A stretch of DNA of 64,000 bases from Erysipelotrichaceae bacterium (GCA_017431225.1 JAFRLM010000007.1:124001-188000); one strand, 5' to 3'. Counted from the stretch's first letter, positions 32,040-41,482 are shown. Numbers and translations: made by a program. Notes: generated by a model not told the origin, from the sequence alone.

Positions 32040-32921
32040 TTATTCTTTTCCGGAGCTGTCGCTCATTACGACTTTCGCGCTTACTTCATTTGCATGCCGA
32101 ACGGCTTCTTCCAAAGTTTCCCCTTTGGCCCTGCAGGCGAGGATCGCCGCGCAGTGGGCATCGCCGGCTCCTGTCGAGTTCTTCTGTTTGACCGGCTTGA
32201 CCGGATAAACACGCAGATTTCCGTTTTCGCAGGAAACCACTTCTCTGGCACCGTCGGTAATGACAACGTCGCAGTTATAGCGCGCGTTGAGTTTCCTTGC
32301 CGCTTCGCGGGCATTCTCCGCCGGATCATTCAGCTTTTCAAGATAGGCGAGAGCCTCCCTGCGGTTGAGATGCAGCAGTGAGCAGGCACTCATCGTCTCC
32401 TCGTTTTTGGCGACCGGGATCTCGCAGATCCTTCCGCCCGGGGCATAACAAATATATCTTTCCGTATTCTTTTTCAGGAAATCGATGATGTATTTTCCGC
32501 TTTCCTCCTCGACTTCCAGTCCGCAGACATAGATCAGGTCATACGGAGCGGGATCGAGCTCATTGAACCATTCTTCCTTAAAATGGTATTCCGCGCCATG
32601 AACGCTCATGAAGGTGCGGTTTCCTTCCTTATCGATCAGACAGTAGCAGCATCCGTTCTCCTCGTCACTGCGCAGGCAGGGCTGCGCTTTCGCGGAAGCG
32701 GTTTCCTTCAGGATGAAGTCGCCGTAAATGCCTTTGCCTACCGGTGAGAACAGAGTGCAGGGAACGCCGAGATCCGCGATCACGGAAGCGACATTAAAGG
32801 CACATCCGCCCAGAGTCATTTTCTGGTAATGGATGTTGACATCCTCTTCCAGCGTCGGGAGCTGATCGAGATGAATATGAATATCAGCAACGGTGGAACC
32901 GATAACTAAGATCTTTTTCAC
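32040..32921 (-). CDS. PfkB family carbohydrate kinase
   Basis: 293 residues from GTG 32921 (first residues then KKILVIGSTVADIHI). The frame is open to 33104, but that part covers the promoter and is Lys/Arg/Phe-rich non-family sequence. PfkB features: LGGCAFNVASVIADLG (substrate side) and KNSTGAGDAHCAAIL (anion hole and catalytic Asp). It phosphorylates a sugar, nucleoside or pseudouridine-like substrate; the specificity is unclear. The Shine-Dalgarno is weak (ACAGG). Overlap of the upstream frame with the -10 box supports the internal start. Confidence 0.85.
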   Translation of the reverse strand: MKKILVIGSTVADIHIHLDQLPTLEEDVNIHYQKMTLGGCAFNVASVIADLGVPCTLFSPVGKGIYGDFILKETASAKAQPCLRSDEENGCCYCLIDKEGNRTFMSVHGAEYHFKEEWFNELDPAPYDLIYVCGLEVEEESGKYIIDFLKKNTERYICYAPGGRICEIPVAKNEETMSACSLLHLNRREALAYLEKLNDPAENAREAARKLNARYNCDVVITDGAREVVSCENGNLRVYPVKPVKQKNSTGAGDAHCAAILACRAKGETLEEAVRHANEVSAKVVMSDSSGKE

Positions 32922-32948
32922 ATTGATACCTGTCTTTCTTTCTCTAAC

Positions 32949-32954
32949 ATTATA
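32949..32954 (-). promoter_or_regulatory. -10 TATAAT of the PfkB gene
   Basis: TATAAT on the minus strand, 27 nt before GTG 32921. The region 32955-33134 up to the divergent promoter is AT-rich, and I see no gene in it. Confidence 0.5.
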
Positions 32955-33134
32955 AAACATATTGATAAAAAATAAAGATATTTCACAAACTTTTTTTCGG
33001 CCGATGTCCCGCCGGAGCTGTTTCAACTTATTTATATAGGGACATTCTTTTTCTTTGTGAGCAGAAGCGGATCTGGAAACAGCAGAGAAATGCCTGAAAA
33101 TCAAGTAATATTTTTATTTTGAAAGCTATTTTGA

Positions 33135-33140
33135 TATAAT
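33135..33140 (+). promoter_or_regulatory. -10 TATAAT of the Glu-rich repeat protein gene
   Basis: TATAAT 26 nt before ATG 33167, with ACGGAGG (33151-33157) between. Confidence 0.6.
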
Positions 33141-33166
33141 TTGATTACTAACGGAGGTTTTTTGTC

Positions 33167-36100
33167 ATGGCTAAATTATCGAGAACACAGAAGTATGCGG
33201 AACTGAGAAACCGTCTGGAAAACGACCATGAGGTCGATCTGAATACGGCTCATCTCAGCGAGTACGGAAACAAGCTGAACGATCTTCAGCAGAAGATCAC
33301 CGAAGAGGCAAAAGACAATTTAACGGGACTGGGCGAAAAAGTCGAAGACAAGGTCGAAAAAGTCGAAGACAAGGTCGAAAAAGTTAAAGAAACAGTTGAA
33401 GAAAAGCTCGAAGAACTTGAAGAAGGGCTGACCGAAAAGTACAATTTCGTCATTCAGGAGCTGACAGGAGATGTCGATGACTACACCTCAACTTTCGAGA
33501 TCCCGCTTGCGGATATTGCGAAAGAATTAGACTCCGATAAAGCAGATGACAAAGCCAATGAAGCAGTTGAAGAAACCACCGAAGACGTCAAGAAACTCTC
33601 CGATGATGTAATTAATCTTTTCAATTTCGATGAAAAGCCTGTCACAGAAGAACCGGAAAAGATCGTGAGCGAAGTTGTCGAAGTCGCTGAGCCGGTCGTT
33701 GAAAACGTTCCGGAAGTCGTTGAAGAAGTCGCTGAAACAGTAGCGGAACCGGTCGAGGAAGTTGCAGAGACTGTTGAAGAAGTCGCAGAACCAGTTGTTG
33801 AAACTGTTGTTGAAGCAGCTCCGGAAGTTGTTGAAGAAGTTACTGAACCTGTAGCAGAAACTGTCGAAGAAGTTGCAGAGACTGTCGCTGAACCGGTCGT
33901 TGAAGAAGTTGCTGAGACTGTAGAAGAACCGGCAACAGAACCCGAAACACAGGTAGATGAGATCATTCCGGAAAGAGCGGAAGATATCATCCTTGAATGG
34001 ACTGCTGAACGCGAAGGAAAAGCAGAAAAAGCTGAAGAACCGGTCGAAGAAGAACCGGAAAGCCGCTTTGTATTCCCGTGGGATGTAAGAGAAGAACCTG
34101 AAGAGACCCCGGCAGAAGAACCGGCTGAAACCGTTGAAGAACCTGTTGAGACACCGGTAGAAAATGAACCGTTCATCTTCCCGTGGGACAGAAAGAACGA
34201 GACAGAAGAGACCGTTACCGAACCGGTAACTGAGCCCGTTGAAGAACCGGTCGTTGAAGAAGTGACCGAAGTAACCGAGCCGGTCGCCGAGACGGTCGAA
34301 GAAGTCGCTGAACCAGTCGTTGAAGCTGCTCCGGAAGTTGTTGAAGAAGTAACCGAGCCTGTAGCTGAAACAGTTGAAGAAGTTGCTGAGACTGTTGAAG
34401 AGCCGGTTGTTGAAGAAGTCGCGGAACCTGTTGTTGAAGCAGTTGAGGAACCGATCGAGATCATCGTTCCGGAAGTCCAGGAAACTGTTGAAGAACCGGT
34501 TGCTGAACCAGTCGTTGAAACTGTTCCGGAAGTTGTCGAAGAACCGGTCGTCGAAGAACCAGCCGTAGAGACTGTTCCGGAAGTCGTTGAGGAAGTAACT
34601 GAACCAGTCGTTGAGACGGTCGAAGAAGTTGTTGAAGCAGCTCCGGAAGTTGCTGAAGAAGTAACCGAGCCTGTAGCTGAAACAGTTGAAGAAGTTGCTG
34701 AGACTGTTGAAGAGCCGGTTGTTGAAGAAGTCGCGGAACCTGTTGTTGAAAAGGTTGCTGAACCGGAAATCGGAAGCGACAGCACATATCTCTTCCCGTG
34801 GGAGATCGAACAGCCTGCTGAAGAACCGGCCGTAGAGACTGTTCCGGAAGTTGTCGAGGAAGTAACTGAACCGGTCGTTGAGACTGTCGAAGAAGTTGCA
34901 GAGCCTGTTGTTGAAGCAGCTCCGGAAGTTGTAGAAGAAGTTACTGAGCCTGTAGCTGAGACAGTTGAAGAAGTAGTCGAGACTGTCAAAGAGCCGGTCG
35001 TTGAAGAAGTTGTTGAAACCGTTGAAGAACCGGTCGTCGAAGAAGTCACAGAGCCTGTTGTCGAAAAGGTTGAAGAACCGGAGATCGACGCAGAGCCGAC
35101 AAAGATCTTCAATCCATTCTATTTTGCTGAAAAACCGCAGCCGGTCGCTGAACCTGCTGAAGAACCGGTCGTAGAGACTGTTCCGGAAGTTGTTGAGGAA
35201 GTAGCTGAACCAGTCGTTGAGACGGTCGAAGAAGTTGCTGAGCCTGTCGTAGAAACAGTCAAAGAAGTCGCCGAGACTGTCACAGAGCCAGTCGTCGAAG
35301 AAGTTGCAGAACCTGTTGTTGAAGCAGTTCCGGAAGTTGCTGAAGAAGTCACAGAGCCTGTAGTTGAGACAGTTGAAGAAGTCGTCGAACCGATCGCTGA
35401 AACGATCGAGGTCGCTGAACCTGTTGTCGAAACACCGGCTGAACCGGAAGCAGAACCGGTTGACTTCCTGAAAGAAACACTGAACGAAGTAACCGAGTAC
35501 AACAAAGCACAGGGACTCGTTACTGCGGACGAAGTTCCGAATACGATCCTTGATGAGATCAGAGGAATCCATCATGAAGAACCGGTCGTTGAGCCGGTCA
35601 AGGAAGTTGTTCCGGAACCGGTCGAAGAAACAGTTGAACCGGTCGCTGAACCGGTCGTAGAGGCCGTTCCGGAAGTCGTTGAGAAAGCTACTGAACCGGA
35701 AGCAGAAAAGAACGAAAAGGAATTCAACGATACTCTGACACTTCAGATCCACAACATCATGGCTGCTCTTGAAGCCGGTGAAGAAAAAGAAGAAGCGCCG
35801 GCAGCGGAAGTCAAGGATGAAACGAAAGATACTCATCGTTCCGAGATCGAACGCATGATGGGCATCTCCGGAACCTACAGCAAGACTTCTCTCGCAAGCG
35901 AGATCGAAAGACTGATGGGTGAATTCCAGACGGAAGAGAACCCGGTAGTTCAGCCGGAAAAGACTTTCGAGCCGGAAGAAGCTGAAGACAGCACCCGCGT
36001 ATTCGCTGCGGCGGAGCCGCAGGGAGATACGATCGAGCACCCGGTCCTGGCAAAGAAACTCGAAGAACCGGAGCCGGAAGAGGAAGTTGTCGAAGAGACC

Positions 36101-36319
36101 GCCGAGATCGTTGAACCGACAAGCGAATTACTTAATGAAACGAAGCCGTTCATTATCGAAAAAACCAAAACGAATACTGTTATCGAAGACGAAGATGACG
36201 ATGAAGAACCTGCTCCAAGCAAGTTGCTGAACATCATTCTGATCGTGCTTACGATCGCACTGATCGCTGTTCTCGGAGTTGTGATCTACGGCTTATTGAA
36301 AACAGAAGGTATTATCTGA
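33167..36319 (+). CDS. Giant acidic Glu/Val/Pro repeat protein with C-terminal membrane anchor
   Basis: 1050 residues, no known family. Residues 1-100 are a charged coiled coil with the repeat KVEDKVEKVEDKVEK. Residues ~165-900 are dominated by degenerate EPVVEEV/ETVEEVAE/APEVVEEV units with very few aromatics. The short motif FPW[D/E] recurs three times (nt 34072, 34178, 34793), each after an aliphatic/aromatic pair, with a drifted copy near 35105. Two SEIERxMG motifs lie at nt 35840 and 35897. A single membrane helix (about residues 1022-1043, LNIILIVLTIALIAVLGVV) leaves a short tail. There is no signal peptide, so it is probably tail-anchored with a long acidic cytosolic arm. A scaffold or tether role is inference. 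Confidence 0.85.
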   Translation: MAKLSRTQKYAELRNRLENDHEVDLNTAHLSEYGNKLNDLQQKITEEAKDNLTGLGEKVEDKVEKVEDKVEKVKETVEEKLEELEEGLTEKYNFVIQELTGDVDDYTSTFEIPLADIAKELDSDKADDKANEAVEETTEDVKKLSDDVINLFNFDEKPVTEEPEKIVSEVVEVAEPVVENVPEVVEEVAETVAEPVEEVAETVEEVAEPVVETVVEAAPEVVEEVTEPVAETVEEVAETVAEPVVEEVAETVEEPATEPETQVDEIIPERAEDIILEWTAEREGKAEKAEEPVEEEPESRFVFPWDVREEPEETPAEEPAETVEEPVETPVENEPFIFPWDRKNETEETVTEPVTEPVEEPVVEEVTEVTEPVAETVEEVAEPVVEAAPEVVEEVTEPVAETVEEVAETVEEPVVEEVAEPVVEAVEEPIEIIVPEVQETVEEPVAEPVVETVPEVVEEPVVEEPAVETVPEVVEEVTEPVVETVEEVVEAAPEVAEEVTEPVAETVEEVAETVEEPVVEEVAEPVVEKVAEPEIGSDSTYLFPWEIEQPAEEPAVETVPEVVEEVTEPVVETVEEVAEPVVEAAPEVVEEVTEPVAETVEEVVETVKEPVVEEVVETVEEPVVEEVTEPVVEKVEEPEIDAEPTKIFNPFYFAEKPQPVAEPAEEPVVETVPEVVEEVAEPVVETVEEVAEPVVETVKEVAETVTEPVVEEVAEPVVEAVPEVAEEVTEPVVETVEEVVEPIAETIEVAEPVVETPAEPEAEPVDFLKETLNEVTEYNKAQGLVTADEVPNTILDEIRGIHHEEPVVEPVKEVVPEPVEETVEPVAEPVVEAVPEVVEKATEPEAEKNEKEFNDTLTLQIHNIMAALEAGEEKEEAPAAEVKDETKDTHRSEIERMMGISGTYSKTSLASEIERLMGEFQTEENPVVQPEKTFEPEEAEDSTRVFAAAEPQGDTIEHPVLAKKLEEPEPEEEVVEETAEIVEPTSELLNETKPFIIEKTKTNTVIEDEDDDEEPAPSKLLNIILIVLTIALIAVLGVVIYGLLKTEGII
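33660..35480 (+). repeat. Degenerate in-frame coding repeat (Glu/Val/Pro)
   Basis: Many tandem and interspersed copies of GAA-GAA-GTT-GCT-GAA-like units encode EEVAE, EPVVE and ETVEE. Near-identical blocks recur around 34310-34440 and 34640-34750, suggesting internal duplication and slippage or recombination-prone DNA. Confidence 0.8.
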
Positions 36320-36324
36320 TAAAA

Positions 36325-36352
36325 AAGAAAGGCAGGTTCCTGCCTTCTTTTT
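36325..36352 (+). terminator. Intrinsic terminator after the giant acidic gene
   Basis: AAGAAAGGCAGG pairs with CCTGCCTTCTT (one bulged A), then T-run. Confidence 0.8.
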
Positions 36353-36369
36353 AAGTTATGGGGAAAAAT

Positions 36370-37041
36370 ATGAAAAAGATCAACATTGCAATTGACGGCC
36401 CGAGCGCCGCAGGAAAAAGCAGCGTAGCCGAAAGACTCGCTGCAGAACTGAATTATACACACCTTGACACCGGTTCGATGTACCGGGCAGTGGCGTATTA
36501 TGTTCAGTCCAAAAAGATCGCTTTAGACGACGAAGAAAAGATCGTTGATCTTTTGCGTAAGACCCGTATCGCGGTCGAACCGGACGGAACGATCGAGATC
36601 GGTGAGCTCCGTCTCAAAGAGGAACTCTACGGAAACGAGATCTCCCTCGCCGCATCCGACGTATCAAAGCTCAAAGGTGTCAGAGCCCGTCTGGTCGAGA
36701 TCCAGCAGGAGATCGCGGAGGAAAAGGGCTATATCCTTGATGGCCGCGATATCGGTACGGTCGTTCTTCCGCATGCGGAAGTCAAGATCTATCTGACCGC
36801 ATCCGCGGAAGCCAGAGCGCAGCGCAGAACGAAACAGAATCTTGAGAAGGGCATCGAAGCGGATTACGAACAGATCCTCAGTGAGATCATTGCCAGAGAT
36901 TATCAGGATACACATCGTGAACATTCGCCGCTGATGCAGGCCGAGGACGCGATCCTGGTCGACAGCTCGGATCTTGATCTTGATGAAGTGATCGAAAAGA
37001 TCGTTTCGATCATTGAAGAGAGGTTGCAGCAGGATGATTGA
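36370..37041 (+). CDS. cmk: Cytidylate kinase
   Basis: 223 residues from ATG 36370; an ATG at 36358 is in frame, but the GGGG it contains serves as ribosome binding site for 36370. Features are [17 protein letters not shown] (P-loop), [34 protein letters not shown], and the usual CMP-binding insert. It phosphorylates CMP/dCMP. The end overlaps der by 8 nt; cmk-der-gpsA form an operon, a combination often seen in Bacillota. Confidence 0.95.
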   Translation: MKKINIAIDGPSAAGKSSVAERLAAELNYTHLDTGSMYRAVAYYVQSKKIALDDEEKIVDLLRKTRIAVEPDGTIEIGELRLKEELYGNEISLAASDVSKLKGVRARLVEIQQEIAEEKGYILDGRDIGTVVLPHAEVKIYLTASAEARAQRRTKQNLEKGIEADYEQILSEIIARDYQDTHREHSPLMQAEDAILVDSSDLDLDEVIEKIVSIIEERLQQDD

Positions 37042-38347
37042 TGGAACAATTGCGATCGTAGGAAGACCGAATGTTGGTAAATCAACGATCTTCAACAGAA
37101 TGCTGGAGGAAAGACTCGCGATCGTCGAAGATACCCCGGGCGTGACCAGGGACAGGATCTACGGTGACTGCGAATGGCTCTCCAAGACCTACCGGGTGAT
37201 CGATACCGGTGGTATCCAGCTGGAAGATCAGCCTTTCCAGAAAGAGATCCGCATGCAGGTCGATATCGCGATCGAAGAAGCGGATGTGCTTGTTTTTGTC
37301 GTTAACGGAAATGACGGTATCACCAAAGACGACGAGTTTGTCGCTTCTTTGCTCCGCAACAGCCGGAAAAACGTTATCCTTGCGGTCAATAAGATCGACA
37401 ATACCGAAAAGATCGCGAATATCTATGAATTCTACAAGCTCGGATTCTCGGATCCGATCCCGGTCTCCGGTGTCCACGGCATCGGTATCGGTGATCTTCT
37501 GGATCAGTGCGTCGCGCTGATGCCGGAGAAAAAGATCGAGGAAGAAAACGGAAGCATCCATTTTGCGGTGATCGGACGTCCGAACGTCGGCAAGAGCTCC
37601 CTTACCAATGCTTTCCTGAAACAGGACCGTGTCATCGTTTCCGATATCAGCGGAACGACCAGAGACGCGATCGATACACCTTTCACAGTTGACGGTCAGA
37701 GCTATGTCGTTGTCGATACAGCCGGTATCCGCAAAAGAGGAAAGGTATACGAAAACATCGAGAAGTATTCTGTTCTCCGTTCCAAGAACGCGATCGACCG
37801 AAGCGATGTTGTCCTGGTCGTTTTAGACGGCGGTACCGGGATCATCGAACAGGATAAGCATGTTGCTGGACTGGCGCATGAGGCGCTCAAGGGCGTGATC
37901 ATCGTTTACAATAAATGGGATCTGGTTGAGAAAGATGACAAGACGATGTCAAAGATCACCAAGAAGATCCGTGATGAATTCAAATATCTGGATTATGCTC
38001 CGATCGCCTTCGTTTCCGCGAAGAATCAGGCGCGTATCCAGACGATCCTGCCGCTGATCAAGCAGGTCTATGACAATACAAAACTGCGTATCCCGACAAA
38101 CGTTTTAAACGAAGTCATCTACGATGCGCAGCTGAACAATCCTCCGAAAGCGCACAACGGCCGCAAACTGAAGATCTACTATGCTTCCCAGGTGCAGACC
38201 GCGCCGTGCGTGATCGTTCTGTTCGTCAACGATCCGGAGCTGTTCCATTTCTCCTATGAGCGCTATCTTGAAAATCAGCTTCGCGAGGCGTTTGGCTTTG
38301 AAGGTGTGCCGATCAAGATCCTCGCCAGACAGAAGGAGTCATCATGA
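37034..38347 (+). CDS. der: Ribosome biogenesis GTPase Der (EngA)
   Basis: 437 residues from ATG 37034, normal length. Two tandem G domains: [14 protein letters not shown] with DTPGVTRD and NKID, then [14 protein letters not shown] with [20 protein letters not shown] and NKWD. The C-terminal KH-like domain includes [20 protein letters not shown]. It acts in 50S subunit assembly. An open frame 21 nt upstream (37013) lies inside cmk and was not used. The gene end overlaps gpsA. Confidence 0.96.
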   Translation: MIDGTIAIVGRPNVGKSTIFNRMLEERLAIVEDTPGVTRDRIYGDCEWLSKTYRVIDTGGIQLEDQPFQKEIRMQVDIAIEEADVLVFVVNGNDGITKDDEFVASLLRNSRKNVILAVNKIDNTEKIANIYEFYKLGFSDPIPVSGVHGIGIGDLLDQCVALMPEKKIEEENGSIHFAVIGRPNVGKSSLTNAFLKQDRVIVSDISGTTRDAIDTPFTVDGQSYVVVDTAGIRKRGKVYENIEKYSVLRSKNAIDRSDVVLVVLDGGTGIIEQDKHVAGLAHEALKGVIIVYNKWDLVEKDDKTMSKITKKIRDEFKYLDYAPIAFVSAKNQARIQTILPLIKQVYDNTKLRIPTNVLNEVIYDAQLNNPPKAHNGRKLKIYYASQVQTAPCVIVLFVNDPELFHFSYERYLENQLREAFGFEGVPIKILARQKESS

Positions 38348-39339
38348 AAATAGCCGTCATCGGTTCCGGTTCCTGGGGCACTGCCTTGGCGCAGGTTCTT
38401 GCGGATAACGGACACGAAGTCGTTCTCAAAGGCAGGAATCCTGCCGAAGCAGCGGATATCAATCTGTATCACCGCAACAGCAAGTTTTTCGGGAATACAG
38501 AGATCAGCCATCGTCTTACGGCTTCTACGAGCTATGATGTCGTAAAAGACGCGGAAGTCTGTGTTCTTTCCGTTCCGGTCGCCGCTATCTCCGCCACCGC
38601 GGCAGAAGTGGCTGCCTGCCTGGAAAAGCCGGCGATCATCATAAACGTCGCAAAAGGTTTTGATCCCGCGACGAAAGACAGAATGTCGCTGACGATCCGC
38701 CGACAGATGGGAGATAAGGCATCTGAAGTCGTTTCCCTGATCGGACCCAGCCACGCGGAAGAGGTGATCATCCGTCTTCTGACCAGCGTCAACGCTGTCT
38801 GCGAAGACGAGGAAGCTGCCCGCACTGTGCAGGAACTTTTCGCGAATTCCTATTTCCGGGTCTACCGGAATACAGATGTCCTCGGTGCCGAGATCGCCGC
38901 TGCCTTAAAAAACATCATGGCGATCGCGTCGGGTATCCTGACCGGTCTGAACCAGGGCGATAACGCGCGTGCCGCTCTGATGACCCGCGGTCTGCATGAG
39001 ATCACCCGCTATGGACTGCATTTCGGTGGCAAGCAGGAGACTTTCCTCGGCCTGAATGGTGTCGGCGATCTGATCGTTACCTGTTCCTCGGTCCATTCCC
39101 GTAACTATCAGGCCGGACTGGCGATCGGCAAAGCGGATGACGCTGCCGAATTCCTGAAGAACAATACTAAAACGACCGAGGGTATCGCTACCACAAAGGT
39201 CGTTTACGAAAAGGCGAAAGAAGAAGGGATCGATATGCCGATCACGGAAGCGGTCTATCAGGTCCTTTATGAATTAAAAAAGCCTTCCGAGGTCATCGGA
39301 GGCTTAATGAGCCGTTCTCTGAAATCTGAGATAGATTAA
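38344..39339 (+). CDS. gpsA: NAD(P)H-dependent glycerol-3-phosphate dehydrogenase
   Basis: 331 residues. N-terminal [31 protein letters not shown], the active-site region [17 protein letters not shown] and [10 protein letters not shown]. It makes sn-glycerol-3-phosphate for phospholipids. AGGAG precedes the ATG, which overlaps the der stop. Its stop codon overlaps the degV stop on the other strand within TTAA. Confidence 0.95.
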   Translation: MKIAVIGSGSWGTALAQVLADNGHEVVLKGRNPAEAADINLYHRNSKFFGNTEISHRLTASTSYDVVKDAEVCVLSVPVAAISATAAEVAACLEKPAIIINVAKGFDPATKDRMSLTIRRQMGDKASEVVSLIGPSHAEEVIIRLLTSVNAVCEDEEAARTVQELFANSYFRVYRNTDVLGAEIAAALKNIMAIASGILTGLNQGDNARAALMTRGLHEITRYGLHFGGKQETFLGLNGVGDLIVTCSSVHSRNYQAGLAIGKADDAAEFLKNNTKTTEGIATTKVVYEKAKEEGIDMPITEAVYQVLYELKKPSEVIGGLMSRSLKSEID

Positions 39340-40202
39340 CGGTCGGTCCCCCAGAAGGTGAACGCGATCATTCCCGGTCCGGTATGTGAACCGATGACCG
39401 GTCCGATAAAGGTATAGTGGATATCTGTTTCCGGGAACTCCGCTTTAACGAGTTCACCGAGCTGATGGGCACGTTCCAGATCGTCACCGTGACCGATAAC
39501 GAGATAGTTACCCAGCTCAGGACGATAGCTCTGGCGCATGTGACGCATCTGTGCCTCCATGGCATGTTTGCGGCCGCGCGCTTTTTCTTTTACTTCAAGC
39601 TTTCCATCGTGGTCGACGGTAAGCATCGGTTTGATCTGCAGGGCCGTGCCGACAACAGCGGCTGCGGCAGAAACACGGCCGCCGCGCTTGAGATGTTCGA
39701 ATTCGTCTACCGTGAACCAGTGCGCGACCTTGTATTTGCGGTCTTCGATCCAGGCAACGATCTCTTCGAGGCTGAGGCCTTCCTTCTGCTTTTCCAGCGC
39801 CTGTTCGATCAGGATGCCGAGACCGATGGAAGCGCAGGCGGAATCAAGCACATAGAGCTGACGATCCGGATATTTGCCGGCGAGTTCTTCTTTTGCCAGA
39901 ACGGCGTTGCGGTAGCAGCCGGACAGACCGGATGTGAGGCCGAGATAAATGACATCGATCCCTTTGCTGAGATACTTTTCAAATTCCTGTGCGTAAATAT
40001 AAGGATTGATCGCGGAAGTGGAAGCGAATTTTCCGTTCTTCAGCATTGCGTAGAAATCTTCGATCTTCAGATCTCCACCCGGACCGTATTTATAACTATC
40101 ATCACCGACAATGACATCCATGGGGATGACATCGAGAGCCGGTAATCCATCTAACATTTCAGCAGAATAATCCGCAGTTGCATCTGTGATTATCTGATAC
40201 AT
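39336..40202 (-). CDS. DegV family fatty-acid-binding protein
   Basis: 288 residues. N-terminal IITDATADYSAEML, central GLTSGLSGCYRNAVLAKEE and VLDSACASIGLGI, and C-terminal FIGPVIGSHTGPGMIAF are diagnostic. DegV/FakB proteins bind fatty acids for the FakA kinase that feeds phospholipid synthesis. A GGGGG site precedes the ATG on the minus strand. Convergent with gpsA, with no room for a terminator between them. Confidence 0.92.
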   Translation of the reverse strand: MYQIITDATADYSAEMLDGLPALDVIPMDVIVGDDSYKYGPGGDLKIEDFYAMLKNGKFASTSAINPYIYAQEFEKYLSKGIDVIYLGLTSGLSGCYRNAVLAKEELAGKYPDRQLYVLDSACASIGLGILIEQALEKQKEGLSLEEIVAWIEDRKYKVAHWFTVDEFEHLKRGGRVSAAAAVVGTALQIKPMLTVDHDGKLEVKEKARGRKHAMEAQMRHMRQSYRPELGNYLVIGHGDDLERAHQLGELVKAEFPETDIHYTFIGPVIGSHTGPGMIAFTFWGTDR

Positions 40203-40301
40203 AATATACCCCCTGGTCTAAACACTTATCTATTATTGCCGAAACCGTATCAAAACACAAGTTTTTAGCATAAATAGAGCATTTTTGCACACTTTCTCTT
40301 C

Positions 40302-40331
40302 TTGCAATAGCACCTCTGCTTGTGTTAAGAT
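40302..40331 (+). promoter_or_regulatory. Promoter of the rpsF-ssb-rpsR operon
   Basis: TTGCAA (40302-40307), 18-nt spacer, TAAGAT (40326-40331). It gives a leader of about 62 nt. Confidence 0.6.
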
Positions 40332-40350
40332 ATTCAAGCGAATAGAAATA

Positions 40351-40386
40351 TTCCTTGTCTTATTCATGCAATAAGACCGTTAGGCC
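40351..40386 (+). promoter_or_regulatory. Probable S6:S18 autoregulatory leader motif
   Basis: A perfect 8-bp hairpin GTCTTATT/AATAAGAC (40357-40377) is followed by CCG and then AGG, which can pair with the upstream CCT (40353-40355). A CCG next to a hairpin in a short outer stem is the described S6:S18 binding motif in rpsF leaders. It ends just before the ribosome binding site. Confidence 0.5.
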
Positions 40387-40400
40387 AGAAGGAGGTAAAC

Positions 40401-40700
40401 ATGAACCAATACGAGACGATGTATATTCTCAAGCCGACGCTGGAGGATGCAGAACGCGCTGCTCTGATCGAAGAGTTCCACGCAATTGTTCCTGCACACG
40501 GCGGTACGATTGACAATGTCGACGAATGGGGCATCCGTGATTTCGCATACGAGATCGATGGCATGACCAAGGGTTACTACGTTGTCGTTACATTCACCGC
40601 TAACAACGATGGCTTGAACGAAATGAACCGACTCATGGGAATCAATTCCAATGTTGTCCGTTCTATGACCATCAACTTAGCCGAAAAGAAAGGCAAATAA
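40401..40700 (+). CDS. rpsF: 30S ribosomal protein S6
   Basis: 99 residues, normal length. MNQYETMYILKPTLEDAER, the central WGIRDFAYEIDGMTKGYYVVV and MNRLMGINSNVVRSM are typical of S6. AGAAGGAGG lies 7 nt before the ATG. It heads the conserved rpsF-ssb-rpsR operon. Confidence 0.97.
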   Translation: MNQYETMYILKPTLEDAERAALIEEFHAIVPAHGGTIDNVDEWGIRDFAYEIDGMTKGYYVVVTFTANNDGLNEMNRLMGINSNVVRSMTINLAEKKGK

Positions 40701-40701
40701 G

Positions 40702-41184
40702 ATGATCAACAGTGTAGTGCTTGTCGGGAGACTGACAAGAGACGTCGAACTGAGAAAGACCAGAACAAATCTTTCTGTTGCGACATTTACACTCGCGTGT
40801 GACCGCCGTTTCAGCAAGAACCAGGGCGACGGCTCCAACCAGACAGCTGACTTCATCAGCTGTGTTGCCTGGAGACAGTCCGCTGATTTCCTTGCTCAGT
40901 ATGGCAAAAAGGGAAATATCGTAGCAGTTGAAGGCCGTATCTCGACCAGAAGCTATGACGGTCAGGACGGCAAAAAAGTCTATGTGACAGAAGTCACCTG
41001 TGACAACGTCCAGTTACTGTCCCGTTCCGAACGCAGTGAAGCTCCGGCTCCGGTTCAGAACAACAACAACAACTACAATACTTTCACCCCGTCTTCGGAA
41101 CCGGCTTTCATGAATGACGTGAACGACGATTTCGATAACACACCTTCACTTGATATCTCAAGTGATGATCTACCATTCTATTGA
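40702..41184 (+). CDS. ssb: Single-stranded DNA-binding protein
   Basis: 160 residues. An OB-fold (MINSVVLVGRLTRDVELRK, FISCVAWRQSADFLAQYGKKG, VEGRISTRSYDGQDGKKVYV) is followed by an Asn-rich linker and the acidic partner-binding tip SSDDLPFY. One nt separates it from rpsF. The tip ends PFY, one residue beyond the common PF. Confidence 0.96.
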   Translation: MINSVVLVGRLTRDVELRKTRTNLSVATFTLACDRRFSKNQGDGSNQTADFISCVAWRQSADFLAQYGKKGNIVAVEGRISTRSYDGQDGKKVYVTEVTCDNVQLLSRSERSEAPAPVQNNNNNYNTFTPSSEPAFMNDVNDDFDNTPSLDISSDDLPFY

Positions 41185-41202
41185 TAGAAAGGAATAAGGA
41201 AA

Positions 41203-41433
41203 ATGGCATTTCGTAAGAGAAGAGTAGGATTCCGCAAGGTTTGCTACTTCACAAAGAATAAGATCGAATACATCGACTACAAGGATGTTGAACTGTTGAA
41301 GCGCTTCATCTCTCCGAACGGAAAGATCACACCGCGCCGTGTAACCGGCACCAGCGCTAAATATCAGCGTATGCTGTCAACAGCGATCAAACGTGCTCGT
41401 CAGATGGCATTACTGCCGTACGTAGCAGACTAG
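41203..41433 (+). CDS. rpsR: 30S ribosomal protein S18
   Basis: 76 residues: [22 protein letters not shown] and [15 protein letters not shown] are hallmark S18 sequences. AAGGAATAAGG precedes the ATG. A strong terminator follows. Confidence 0.97.
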   Translation: MAFRKRRVGFRKVCYFTKNKIEYIDYKDVELLKRFISPNGKITPRRVTGTSAKYQRMLSTAIKRARQMALLPYVAD

Positions 41434-41442
41434 TCGCAAACG

Positions 41443-41477
41443 AAAAAATCCTGCAGGGAAACCTGCAGGATTTTTTT
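41443..41477 (+). terminator. Strong intrinsic terminator of the rpsF operon
   Basis: A perfect 15-bp stem (41443-41457 with 41462-41476) has a GAAA tetraloop and ends in T7. It can act in both directions. Confidence 0.92.
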
Positions 41478-41482
41478 AATCG

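Noticed and set aside
31989-32060. Possible riboswitch before pncA
   Set aside because: Nested weak stems can be drawn, but no known NAD-related or NiaR-type motif was recognised; most of it overlaps the PfkB 3' end and its weak terminator.
32922-33104. N-terminal extension of the PfkB kinase
   Set aside because: It spans the TATAAT box and lacks family similarity; GTG 32921 places the start at the usual beta-strand.
33660-35480. Possible CRISPR array or satellite DNA
   Set aside because: Repeats are in-frame, degenerate, of varying unit length and lack fixed spacers; they are coding low-complexity repeats.
33481-36040. Long antisense open frames (543 and 837 residues) opposite the giant acidic gene
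   Set aside because: They mirror the GAA/GTT-rich repeat codons on the other strand, giving Ser/Thr- or Phe/Arg/Asn-rich nonsense. They have no ribosome binding site and the sense strand has a promoter, Shine-Dalgarno and terminator.
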